Notes under the pieces: model-generated | Seen by the model: the letters and a program-made list of their open reading frames with translations, nothing else | What the model was told of the DNA's origin: nothing | Database searches by the model: none | Origin: Magnetococcales bacterium | GTDB lineage: Bacteria; Pseudomonadota; Magnetococcia; Magnetococcales; UBA8363 | Length of the DNA stretch: 38,960 bases | Assembly (NCBI GenBank): GCA_015232645.1 | Contig: JADFZF010000007.1 | Coordinates: forward strand, 1-38,960 | Direction of reading: 5' to 3' | Shown: in pieces, positions 18,816 to 27,710 of the stretch | Layout of the letters: each line of letters starts with the position of its first letter | Numbering within the stretch: the first letter of the stretch is position 1 | Made by a program: the position numbers and the translations under genes

Positions 18816-20512
18816 CCCGCTTGCCGACGGGGGAAATGAACGGCTTGGAAACCATTCCGGTGCTCGCTTCAGGTCGGGAAAAAATGTTTCTGGCTTTCAC
18901 CCGGCCGCTGATGGCCGCATTGAGACTGATCATCGCCATTTTTCCCAACCATTGCCCGGCCTGGTATTTTTTCGGCCACCTGCTGCAGCGGAGCCAAAGA
19001 AACGCCGAAGCGGTAACGAGTTTGAACAAGGCCTTGGAGAAAGGATGCCGCAAAGCGACGGTTTATGCACTCCTGGCCAAGGCCTATGCCCAGTCGCAGC
19101 GGCACATGGCGGCGGAAACTTCCATGCGCCAGGCCCTGGAACTGCAACCCGACAATCCAACCTGGTGGTTGGAGCTGGGAGTCATCTTGACGTGGCGCCG
19201 TCATCGCAATCACGCTCTGCAGGCGTTCATGAAGGCGGTCGAAATCAAACCCGATTTGGTGGCGGCCTGGCATCATCTGTCTCTGTTGCACCTGGAGGCC
19301 CCCTTTTTCGAGGCCGCGTTGGCGGAAGATTTCAGCCGCCGGGCCTTGGGCATCGATCCCGATCATCCGGGCTGCCTGTCCTGCCGCGCCTATGCCCTGG
19401 AGTTATTGGGCCGACTGGATGAGGCGGCGGTGCTGCACCAACGCATTCTGGCCCGTTTTCCAAATGACGCCAATGCTTTGGAAGGCCTGACCGCCATGGA
19501 CCGCCTCCCCGATGGCTTCGGGAAGGAAGGTGTCCCCGGTAGCGCGGGTGCCCATCCCATGGAGTTGGCAAAAATACATTTCATCATGGCAAAGATCGAT
19601 TTGAAAAACAATAATATTGACCAATCCTTTACCGGGTATCGACTGGGTAACCAGCTTGTACGGCAAACCTATTTTTATTCCATCGACCAGGATGCCCTGG
19701 AGGGACAGCGCATTCGAACGGTATTTGATCCTGCCTTTTTTTCCGTTCGCAACGGATGGGGCGACCCATCCGCCAAACCCATTTTCATCGTTGGCATGCC
19801 CCGCTCCGGCACCACTCTGGTGGAACAGGTGCTGGCCAGTCACCCCTCTTGTCACGGTGGTGGAGAACGTTTCGAAATTCATGAGTTGGTCAATTCCATG
19901 GGTATTTTTTCTCAAACCTATCGAGGCTTTCCAGAAGCGGCCCGGGAACTGGGACCGGAAGATACCCGGACCTTGGGACAGAGTTATGTCCAATCCCTGA
20001 CACTGTCTCGTCCCGACGCCGACAAAATCACCGACAAGCTGCCACATAATTTCATGTATATTGGACTGATTCACTTGCTCTTGCCACGAGCCACCATCAT
20101 CCATTGTCAACGTCACCCCATGGATACCTGTTTGAGTTGCTATCAGCACCTGTTTGCCGGCAGCCATCCCTACGCCTACGACCTGGAGGAGTTGGGACGG
20201 TATTATCGTATCTACGACCACCTGATGCAGCATTGGCGCGAAACCTTGCCCGAACGGATGTTGGAAATCAAATATGAGGAAATCATCCATCGTCCGGAAG
20301 AAATGATCGATCGCATACTGAAGCACTGCGGGTTGCCTTGGGATGATCGCTGTATTAACTTCCATAAGACCGAACGCCAAGTGGAAACCGCCAGCCATAT
20401 TGAAGTTCGGCGACCCCTGTATCGGACATCGGCAGGACGTTGGAAGGTTTTCGAGCCCTATTTACAGCCATTGCGCCGCGCTTTGGGAGATGTGCTTGAT
20501 CGTTGGGATTAA
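18812..20512 (+). CDS. TPR-repeat sulfotransferase family protein
   Basis: N-terminal TPR-like repeats (AVTSLNKALEKGCRKATVYALLAKAYAQ, AETSMRQALELQPDNPTWWLELGVIL); PAPS-loop PIFIVGMPRSGTTLVEQVLASHP; IHCQRHPMDTCLSCYQ. Start uncertain (TTG 18812 or ATG 18836). Confidence 0.88.
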   Translation: MTRLPTGEMNGLETIPVLASGREKMFLAFTRPLMAALRLIIAIFPNHCPAWYFFGHLLQRSQRNAEAVTSLNKALEKGCRKATVYALLAKAYAQSQRHMAAETSMRQALELQPDNPTWWLELGVILTWRRHRNHALQAFMKAVEIKPDLVAAWHHLSLLHLEAPFFEAALAEDFSRRALGIDPDHPGCLSCRAYALELLGRLDEAAVLHQRILARFPNDANALEGLTAMDRLPDGFGKEGVPGSAGAHPMELAKIHFIMAKIDLKNNNIDQSFTGYRLGNQLVRQTYFYSIDQDALEGQRIRTVFDPAFFSVRNGWGDPSAKPIFIVGMPRSGTTLVEQVLASHPSCHGGGERFEIHELVNSMGIFSQTYRGFPEAARELGPEDTRTLGQSYVQSLTLSRPDADKITDKLPHNFMYIGLIHLLLPRATIIHCQRHPMDTCLSCYQHLFAGSHPYAYDLEELGRYYRIYDHLMQHWRETLPERMLEIKYEEIIHRPEEMIDRILKHCGLPWDDRCINFHKTERQVETASHIEVRRPLYRTSAGRWKVFEPYLQPLRRALGDVLDRWD

Positions 20513-20639
20513 GCGTTGGCATGGCATTCGATCCCACGCGGATGTCGAAGCGGCTCGTCGTCGCACGTAGACGTTATCAATCGCTTTTTGCCCGAGCGAC
20601 ATCGTGTCTCCATAACACAGGAAGGGGAGAAATCAAGCG

Positions 20640-21011
20640 ATGGACTGTATCATGATTCGTGATTTACATCTGCGTTGCGTGATCGGCATTCAAGGCTGGG
20701 AACGTCAAACCCTTCAGGACGTCATCATCTCCCTGACCCTTTTTTCCGATCTGCAACAAGCGGTCGGATCGGACCGAATTGAGGATACAATCAACTATAA
20801 AACCTTGACTAAAAAAATTATCCGGCACGTAGAGGCGTCCACCCATTTTCTGGTCGAGACCTTGGCGGGCGATATCGCCCGTCTGGCCCTGGAGGATCAC
20901 CGGGTGCAACGGGTCAAGGTGGCGGTGGAAAAACCGGGAGCCCTCAGGTTTGCCCGAAGTGTTGGGGTGGAAATCGAACGGGACCGTTCATGGCTCCCTC
21001 TCCAGTCCTGA
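20640..21011 (+). CDS. folB: Dihydroneopterin aldolase
   Basis: MDCIMIRDLHLRCVIGIQGWERQTLQDVIISLTLFSD... DTINYKTLTKKI... FLVETLAGDIARLAL... VAVEKPGALRFARSVGVEIER. Confidence 0.9.
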   Translation: MDCIMIRDLHLRCVIGIQGWERQTLQDVIISLTLFSDLQQAVGSDRIEDTINYKTLTKKIIRHVEASTHFLVETLAGDIARLALEDHRVQRVKVAVEKPGALRFARSVGVEIERDRSWLPLQS

Positions 21012-21559
21012 TCGCTTTCGGATCCAACATCGATCCCCTGAACAATCTGCAACGGGGGCTTGATTTACTGCACCGGCTGATTGGCATTCAACGGGTCTCG
21101 ACCGTCTGGCGTTCACCCGCCCTGGATGATCCCGAACGACCGGAGGCGGAGGGAAAAGGCGGCGATTATTTGAACGGTGTGACCATGTTGCATGAACGGG
21201 CCGCCAACTTCGATCCACTGCAATTACGGCAATGTCTGCGCCAAGTTGAGCATCAGTGTGGTCGCACTCGCCAAGCTTGGCGTTATGCGCCACGAACCCT
21301 GGATCTGGACATCACCTTGATGGGATCCCTGGTCTTCGCCGCCGAGGGAATCATCCTTCCGGACCCCGACCTGCTGGTGCGACCTTTTATCGCCCTCCCA
21401 TGCGCCCAATTGGCTCCAGATCTGGTGCATCCTGAAAAAAAGGTCTCATTGGCCGCCCTGGCTCAAAGCCTCTCTGCCCATCCCTGGGACATACAGCCCG
21501 ATTTTGAAGCCAGTTCCCGGCTTGCCACCTTTTCCCAAGGGAATCCTGGCAACCCTTGA
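20990..21559 (+). CDS. folK: 2-amino-4-hydroxy-6-hydroxymethyldihydropteridine diphosphokinase
   Basis: IAFGSNIDPLNNLQRGLDLL; YLNGVTML; RTLDLDITLMG; PDPDLLVRPFIALPCAQLAPDLVHP. Confidence 0.92.
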   Translation: MAPSPVLIAFGSNIDPLNNLQRGLDLLHRLIGIQRVSTVWRSPALDDPERPEAEGKGGDYLNGVTMLHERAANFDPLQLRQCLRQVEHQCGRTRQAWRYAPRTLDLDITLMGSLVFAAEGIILPDPDLLVRPFIALPCAQLAPDLVHPEKKVSLAALAQSLSAHPWDIQPDFEASSRLATFSQGNPGNP

Positions 21560-21683
21560 GATTGGACCTCATGTTAAGTTAACCTGTCAAGTTGATGGTA
21601 TTGCAAACAAGGGTTCGCCCCCTCCATGGGCGATTTCATAATCACCATATCTTAACTTTCCTTAGACGTTCAACCTGGGATTC

Positions 21684-22571
21684 ATGGCCATGTTTAAAGG
21701 GGTTTATACCGCCCTGATCACACCTTTCAACAAGGGTGGCATTGACTGGGATGCGCTGGGACGGTTGCTTGACATTCAGATCGATGCCGGGATCGCCGGA
21801 GTCGTCCCCTGTGGTACCACCGGCGAGGCGGCCACCTTGAGCCACGAGGAACATCGCCAAGTTGTCCGTTATTGTGTCGATCGGGTTCAAAAACGTATCC
21901 AGGTGGTGGCTGGCACCGGCTCCAATGCCACTCAGGAATCCATTGACCTGACCCGTTATGCCCGCGACGCCGGCGCCGATGGCGCGCTCATCATCACACC
22001 CTACTACAACAAACCGGGTCAGGAGGGGCTGTTTCAGCATTACTCCCGCATTGCCGAATCGGTCGATCTTCCCATCATCCTCTACAACGTCCCCGGTCGT
22101 ACCGCCGTCGATATGACCCCCGATACCGTCCTCCGTTTGTCCCGGATCAAAGGAATCGTCGCCATCAAGGAAGCGACTGGAAATATGGAACGGGCTGCGG
22201 TCATTCACCATCGTTGTGGCGAGGCCATGACCTTGCTCTCCGGAGACGATGCCACCTTTCTCCCTTTTCTGGCCGTCGGCGGCCAAGGAATCATCTCCGT
22301 GACCGCCAATATCGCCCCCCGCCACATGGTCGGAGTTTGGAAGGCTTGGCAGCAGAGGGATATTTCCCTCGCCATCAGCAGGCATGAGCAGCTCCTGGAC
22401 CTTAATCGAATCCTCTTCTGCGAAACCAACCCCATTCCGGTCAAGGCCGCCGCTGCCATGCTCGGCATGTGCTCCGATGACATTCGTCTGCCTCTGACCC
22501 CTCTGGGCAAAGATAACCAAACCTTGGTACGCGACGTCATCAAGGCCATGGGGTTGTTTGGATCGGTTTAA
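21684..22571 (+). CDS. dapA: 4-hydroxy-tetrahydrodipicolinate synthase
   Basis: MFKGVYTALITPFNKGGIDWDAL; CGTTGEAATLSHEEH; ITPYYNKPGQEGLFQHY; VAIKEATGN Schiff-base lysine. Confidence 0.95.
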   Translation: MAMFKGVYTALITPFNKGGIDWDALGRLLDIQIDAGIAGVVPCGTTGEAATLSHEEHRQVVRYCVDRVQKRIQVVAGTGSNATQESIDLTRYARDAGADGALIITPYYNKPGQEGLFQHYSRIAESVDLPIILYNVPGRTAVDMTPDTVLRLSRIKGIVAIKEATGNMERAAVIHHRCGEAMTLLSGDDATFLPFLAVGGQGIISVTANIAPRHMVGVWKAWQQRDISLAISRHEQLLDLNRILFCETNPIPVKAAAAMLGMCSDDIRLPLTPLGKDNQTLVRDVIKAMGLFGSV

Positions 22572-22597
22572 AATTTTTTGGGGAAACTCTCAGGTCT

Positions 22598-22684
22598 CTG
22601 TTTGTTACCCAGGTGGAGAAACATGGGCCCAAGGCTCTGGGCGAATCCCGACGGGGGATTTTTTCCTGGGTTACCTAAAAACAG
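22598..22684 (+). other. Predicted structured RNA / terminator region between dapA and a cytochrome c gene
   Basis: Outer pairings CTGTTT(22598)/AAACAG(22684) and ACCCAGG(22607)/CCTGGGT(22671) enclose hairpins GCCCA/TGGGC (22627-22642) and AATCCC/GGGATT (22644-22660); the latter is followed by a T run. Confidence 0.45.
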
Positions 22685-22752
22685 TTGCAAATGACGTTGG
22701 GTTGGTGTTAATAGTTCGGTTTCGTATCCCCATCTCTAACCAAGGTGAAATC

Positions 22753-23163
22753 ATGAAGAAAACAGCGCTTTTCCTGTCCGCAGCCTTTCTGACAGTCTCC
22801 ATCGTCGGGTCCAGTGCCTGGGCCGCTGGCGATGCCGAGAAGGGCAAAAAAGTGGCCGAGCAAAAATGCACCACCTGCCATACCTTCGGTAAAGCGATTG
22901 CCAAGGCTGGCAAAGTTGGACCCACCCTGGAGAATGGTATCGTAGGTAAGCCCGCTGGAAAGGTTCAAGGTTTCTCCTACTCTCCCGGCCTACAAAAAAT
23001 GTCTGAAGGGGGCTTGACCTGGACAGAAGAAAATCTCGACAAATTCCTGACCAACCCCAAGGGTTTCATCCAGGGAACCAAAATGATGGCCTTCCCCGGT
23101 TTGCCCGCCGAGGGAGAACGCGCTGATGTCATCGCCTTTCTGAAGACACTCCCGGTTCCTTGA
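22753..23163 (+). CDS. Exported monohaem c-type cytochrome (cytochrome c2-like)
   Basis: MKKTALFLSAAFLTVSIVGSSAWA signal; CTTCH haem motif; GIVGKPAG... FSYSPGLQKM... GTKMMAFPGLP. Confidence 0.93.
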   Translation: MKKTALFLSAAFLTVSIVGSSAWAAGDAEKGKKVAEQKCTTCHTFGKAIAKAGKVGPTLENGIVGKPAGKVQGFSYSPGLQKMSEGGLTWTEENLDKFLTNPKGFIQGTKMMAFPGLPAEGERADVIAFLKTLPVP

Positions 23164-23190
23164 TCGGTTGTGATAATGAATGGTGAAAAC

Positions 23191-23215
23191 AGGGCGGCCG
23201 ATGCCGCCCTTTTTT
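23191..23215 (+). terminator. Intrinsic terminator after the cytochrome c gene
   Basis: AGGGCGGC-CGAT-GCCGCCCT perfect 8-bp stem followed by TTTTT. Confidence 0.9.
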
Positions 23216-23426
23216 CTTACCCTCGCTCGACACCTCAAACCTCAATCTATAATATTAATAAGAATTATAAAAGTTTATTCCCTATAGTTAATATCCATGT
23301 CTGATACATGATCTGAAGCACTGTCCTATTGTCCCTGCTGATGTTCGGAGACCAGGAACAATGTTGGGCATGGGCTCATACAGGCTGGGATGCCGTACCG
23401 GGACCATCATGTGACGGTGGGAGGTT

Positions 23427-24281
23427 ATGAGGATGACTGGCAACAAGGATTTTGTCGCTGTGCTGATGACGGTGGTTGGTGTTCTTATTTTTGTTGGTTT
23501 TTTTTTAATCTTCGGTGATGAATCACGACATGGTTCAGACTCCTCTTCGACCACTGTTCCTTCAAGCCCGGTAGACAAGGGGAGACGCCTGGCCAGGGAT
23601 TGCACCCCCTGCCACGATATGACCAGTTCCCACAGGTTGACCCAGGCTGGGCCGCCGCTGTGGGGAATCGTCGGGCGACGGGCCGCCTCCATGCCTGGAT
23701 ACAAATATTCTCAGGCCCACATGAAGGCGGGCCAGGGGGGGCTGGTTTGGGATGAATCGTCTCTCGACCGCTATTTGGACAACCCCAAGGAATTCATTCC
23801 CGGCAACAAGATGGCTTTCGCCGGATTGCATGGTGCCGAAGAACGCAAAGCGGTGATTGAATATTTAAAAACCTTGCAGGATAATAATGAGGGTCGCATT
23901 TCTCCTTTGATCGGCCAGGCCATTCTTTCATTATCGGCAGCCGAGGATGGCTTCAGTTCCGAGGAACGCATCAAGCGGGGACGAATCGAAGCGGAAAAAT
24001 GTGGTGCCTGTCACGATTTGGGACCGACGCGCAAAAATATCGTTGGTCCCTGGCTGCTGGGGGTTGTTGGGCGACCCGTGGGAACTGTCGTAGGCTATGA
24101 CTTTTCCCCCGCTTTCAAAGAGGCCGTCAAACTGGGACTGAAAACATGGACCACCAAAAATCTGGATCAATTCCTCGCCCATCCCAATGCCATCATTCCG
24201 GGGACCCGAATGGTTTTTGCCGGTATCGAGGATGAACAACGCCGACGGGATTTGATCATTTATCTTCGTACGTTGAAGTGA
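23427..24281 (+). CDS. Membrane-anchored dihaem c-type cytochrome with two c2-like domains
   Basis: N-terminal TM FVAVLMTVVGVLIFVGFFLIF; CTPCHDM and CGACHDL haem motifs; both domains carry GxVGR... F/KYSxA... IPGxxMxFAG. Confidence 0.88.
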   Translation: MRMTGNKDFVAVLMTVVGVLIFVGFFLIFGDESRHGSDSSSTTVPSSPVDKGRRLARDCTPCHDMTSSHRLTQAGPPLWGIVGRRAASMPGYKYSQAHMKAGQGGLVWDESSLDRYLDNPKEFIPGNKMAFAGLHGAEERKAVIEYLKTLQDNNEGRISPLIGQAILSLSAAEDGFSSEERIKRGRIEAEKCGACHDLGPTRKNIVGPWLLGVVGRPVGTVVGYDFSPAFKEAVKLGLKTWTTKNLDQFLAHPNAIIPGTRMVFAGIEDEQRRRDLIIYLRTLK

Positions 24282-24286
24282 ACTCT

Positions 24287-24736
24287 ATGGGTATCAAGAT
24301 CATCAGCGACAATCGCAAGGCGCGCTTTAACTATGAAATTCTTGAAACCTTGGAAGCGGGAGTTGCTCTGACCGGAACCGAGGTCAAGTCCCTGCGGGCG
24401 GGCAAATTAAGCATGGGGGAATCCTACGCCACGGTGATGCGGGATGAATTGTTCTGGCTGCGCGCCAACATCCCCGTTTACAGTCATGGCAATCAATTCA
24501 ACCATGACCCCCTTCGTATTCGTAAACTGTTGGTCCACAAAAAAGAGCTGAATCGGTTTATCGGTCTTCTCCAGGAAAAAGGGCTGACTCTCATCCCATT
24601 GAAAGCTTATTGGAAGGATGGCCGGGTTAAATTGGAGTTGGGGGTGGGACGGGGGAAAAAACTCTATGACAAGCGTCAGACCATCCGCGACCGGGATTGG
24701 AATCGCGACAAGGCACGCATCCTTAAAGGGGAGTAG
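24287..24736 (+). CDS. smpB: SsrA-binding protein
   Basis: KIISDNRKARFNYEILETLEAGVALTGTEVKSLRAGKLSMGESYA; KRQTIRDRDWNRDKARIL. Confidence 0.95.
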   Translation: MGIKIISDNRKARFNYEILETLEAGVALTGTEVKSLRAGKLSMGESYATVMRDELFWLRANIPVYSHGNQFNHDPLRIRKLLVHKKELNRFIGLLQEKGLTLIPLKAYWKDGRVKLELGVGRGKKLYDKRQTIRDRDWNRDKARILKGE

Positions 24737-24929
24737 CCCTGGATTGTTTCTTTCCTGTTGAATCGTTGGCCGGGGACATATTCAAATAACATTAGGCTTC
24801 GTTGATAAAATTTCGGATGAGAAATCAAAGGGTGGATCCCACTTTCCAGACCCATCCGCAATAATTTGTCGATGTGATACAATATTTCATTATTAATAAT
24901 AAGAATTATTGATATCAATTCCTTCTTTC

Positions 24930-25544
24930 TCAAAGTCTCAAAAAACGTTGCCAATCCGCCGGCCTATCCACATCCCATTGCATCGGTAGTTCATGCCACC
25001 GCCAATCCAAAGCAGTCAAACGATCCCTGGTTTCGGCGGCAACGGCAGCGGTTCCCCAGGAAATGTTTTGAAATAACGATGGATGATACCTGTTCAAGGC
25101 AAGAAGGATATAACCACCATCTTGTGCCGGAGCCATGACGGCATCACGATGAAGCAACGCCGCCTGGGTTGCGTCGAGAAGAATCGTGGAGACCGAAGCG
25201 GCATCTCCCCCCAACAGAAGGACACCTTGGCCCTGGTTGATTTGTGATGCGGCAATATGGTCGAGACGAACCCCCAAATCCCCTTCAGGTTGCAAGCGAC
25301 GTTGATCGACGGGTAGCAGATCATCAAAAAAAGGATGAAGATGGTCAGGGGTACACCACAGGAGGAGATGTCGCCCCGATTGGGCCTGTACCCAAGTCCT
25401 GGCAACCCGAATGACATGAGCCAAAAGTTGTTCATGCGCCCGTGTGGCGCCACTGACCCCAAGAGCCGGGATCAGCCGGGTCTTGACCATTCCCTCCTCC
25501 GGGGAACGGCCCAGGACATTAAGGATAATTGGACGAGGGGTCAA
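24930..25544 (-). CDS. DUF2064 / TIGR04282-type glycosyltransferase
   Basis: LNVLGRSPEEGMVKTRLIPALG; GVLLLGGDAASVSTILLDATQAAL; APAQDGGYILLAL; QWDVDRPADWQRF. Confidence 0.8.
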   Translation of the reverse strand: MTPRPIILNVLGRSPEEGMVKTRLIPALGVSGATRAHEQLLAHVIRVARTWVQAQSGRHLLLWCTPDHLHPFFDDLLPVDQRRLQPEGDLGVRLDHIAASQINQGQGVLLLGGDAASVSTILLDATQAALLHRDAVMAPAQDGGYILLALNRYHPSLFQNISWGTAAVAAETRDRLTALDWRWHELPMQWDVDRPADWQRFLRL

Positions 25545-25550
25545 AAAAAT

Positions 25551-26522
25551 TCATTTGCTAACGTCAGGAGACCGTACCTCTTCCCGATCGATGATGGCGC
25601 GGATTTTTTTCAATAGTTCTGGCAATTTACGCATCATGACGATTTGAATTTTATTGTCACGATGGTTTTGTCCCCACCATCCCGACCAAGTGGCGCCATC
25701 GGGGACATCTTCCGCTACGCCGGTACTGGCGGCAATGCGCGCCCCCTGGCCAATGGTGACATGGGGAACCACGCCCACCTGACCGGCCAGGACGGCGAAA
25801 TCCTTGATGTGACAAGAGCCGGAAATGCCGACCTGGCCAACGATAATGCAATTTTTGCCAATCTGACAATTGTGAGCGATCTGCACCAAGTTGTCGATTT
25901 TGGTGCCATCGCCGATGGTGGTGGCGCCGAAACGGGCACGATCGATGGTGGTACAGGCGCCGATTTCGACATCATCGCCGATGGTCACGGTACCGAAATG
26001 GGGAATTTTGATGTGACGGCCCTGGACGAATTCATAACCGAAGCCATCAGCGCCGATGACGGCATTGGCTTGGACGACACAGCGAGCCCCCATGACGGTG
26101 CCGCGATGAATGACGGCACCGGCATGGATGAGACAGTCATCACCGATGAGGCAGCCATCCCCGATACAGGCGCCGGCACCAATGCTGACCCTGGCTCCCA
26201 ACCGAGCGCCGGGATGGATGATGGCCTGAGGATGGATGCCTGGATCCATACCGAAAGGAGTCATGCCCAAAAGGAGGCCGGCCCGGGCTGCGTCCAAGGC
26301 GGGATGATCGCTCACCAGGCAAGGTCGATCCAGAAGGTTGGAAGCCAATTGTTTGCGCACGACCCACGCACTGGCGGCATTAGGCTTATTCAACCATTTT
26401 GAGTCATTGACAAACGAAAGGTCCCCCGACCGGGCCTGCTCCAATGGAGCGACCCTGGAAACATCCGCATCCATTCCCAAGCGTTCCAGACCCAACGTTT
26501 GGGCGATTTCAGAAAGTTTCAT
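25551..26522 (-). CDS. lpxD: UDP-3-O-acylglucosamine N-acyltransferase
   Basis: Left-handed beta-helix hexapeptide repeats; [59 protein letters not shown]. Confidence 0.95.
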   Translation of the reverse strand: MKLSEIAQTLGLERLGMDADVSRVAPLEQARSGDLSFVNDSKWLNKPNAASAWVVRKQLASNLLDRPCLVSDHPALDAARAGLLLGMTPFGMDPGIHPQAIIHPGARLGARVSIGAGACIGDGCLIGDDCLIHAGAVIHRGTVMGARCVVQANAVIGADGFGYEFVQGRHIKIPHFGTVTIGDDVEIGACTTIDRARFGATTIGDGTKIDNLVQIAHNCQIGKNCIIVGQVGISGSCHIKDFAVLAGQVGVVPHVTIGQGARIAASTGVAEDVPDGATWSGWWGQNHRDNKIQIVMMRKLPELLKKIRAIIDREEVRSPDVSK

Positions 26523-26552
26523 TGTCATCCTCCTTGTATCGAATGGTCGCGG

Positions 26553-27710
26553 TCAGATGGTGCCGCCATGTTGTTTGGAATGTATGCTGACATGAGCCAT
26601 CAACCCCATGGCAATCATCAGGGTCAGCATGGAACTGCCGCCATAACTGATCATGGGCAAGGGGATACCCACCACCGGCAGCAGGCCGATGACCATGCCC
26701 ATGTTGACCAGGACCTGAAAGGAAAACAATGCCGTCAATCCGACCACGGTCAGGAATCCGAAACGGTCGGAGGCCATGTTGGCAATAATCAGGGTTCTTA
26801 AAACGATCATACAATAAAGCGAAAGCAAGAGCAGGCCACCGATGAGACCCCATTCCTCAGCCAAAACTGAAAAGATGAAATCGGTATGTCGTTCAGGCAA
26901 AAAGTTGAGCTGACTTTGACTTCCGGCCATGAATCCCTTTCCGGAAATCCCCCCGGAGCCGATGGCAATTTTGGACTGGATGATGTGATAACCAGCGCCA
27001 AGAGGGTCTTTTTCTGGAGAGAACAGGGTTAAAATTCGCCGGCGTTGATAATCGTGCATCATGTTCCAGCCCAGAGGCAGAGAGGCGCCGATGAGGAACA
27101 AAACCCCGAAAAAAAGACGCCATTTGAGTCCGGCGGCGACGACGACGACCATGCCGACGGTGATCAGCAGGATGGAGGTCCCGAGATCGGGTTGTTTAAC
27201 GATCAGGGCGGTGGGGAGGATAATCATGACCATGGGGATCCACAGATGAACGAGACCGATACCCATGGGAATGGCACGGTCGTGGAAATATCGGGCCAGG
27301 GCCAGAACCAAAGCCACTTTCATCAATTCCGATGGTTGCAGATTGAGGAAACCGAGGGCCAGCCAACGACGGGCCCCCATGCCGATGGAACCGGTCAGAA
27401 AAACCACGATCAAGAGCAGAAGGGCGATGGTGTAGAGGAGATAGGCGTAACGGCGATAAATTTTCTCGCTGCCAAAAAGGGCAATGATCAACATCAATGC
27501 CAGACCGACGCCGAAACGTGCCACCTGACGCCAAACATAACCGTTATTTTCCGCCCCACCCACGGCAGAATACAAGACGACGAAACCGCCCAGGGATAAG
27601 AGGGTAAGGAGGATGACCAGACTGGTGGGGAACCGGGCCAACCGATCGCGCCATCCCAGGCTGCTGGACCCCAGGAGGCGGGTATTTTTATCATCGGGGG
27701 GGATGTTCAT
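26553..27710 (-). CDS. rodA: Rod shape-determining SEDS protein
   Basis: Polytopic; LNLQPSELMKVALVLALARYF; KQPDLGTSILL; LPERHTDFIFSVLAEEWGL; VGIPLPMISYGGSSMLT. Confidence 0.95.
   Translation of the reverse strand: MNIPPDDKNTRLLGSSSLGWRDRLARFPTSLVILLTLLSLGGFVVLYSAVGGAENNGYVWRQVARFGVGLALMLIIALFGSEKIYRRYAYLLYTIALLLLIVVFLTGSIGMGARRWLALGFLNLQPSELMKVALVLALARYFHDRAIPMGIGLVHLWIPMVMIILPTALIVKQPDLGTSILLITVGMVVVVAAGLKWRLFFGVLFLIGASLPLGWNMMHDYQRRRILTLFSPEKDPLGAGYHIIQSKIAIGSGGISGKGFMAGSQSQLNFLPERHTDFIFSVLAEEWGLIGGLLLLSLYCMIVLRTLIIANMASDRFGFLTVVGLTALFSFQVLVNMGMVIGLLPVVGIPLPMISYGGSSMLTLMIAMGLMAHVSIHSKQHGGTI

Noticed and set aside
19403-20398. 331-aa minus-strand ORF antisense to the sulfotransferase
   Set aside because: Opposite strand carries PAPS-binding motifs; His/Gln/Gly-rich shadow composition.
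21642-22520. 292-aa minus-strand ORF antisense to dapA
   Set aside because: dapA motifs on the plus strand are unambiguous.
24737-24929. tmRNA (ssrA) searched for next to smpB
   Set aside because: No tRNA-Ala-like acceptor or tag-peptide reading frame found by eye; the region is short and AT-rich.
25644-26402. 252-aa Asp/Gly-rich repetitive plus-strand ORF, superficially RTX-like
   Set aside because: It is the antisense of the lpxD hexapeptide repeats; the periodicity comes from lpxD.
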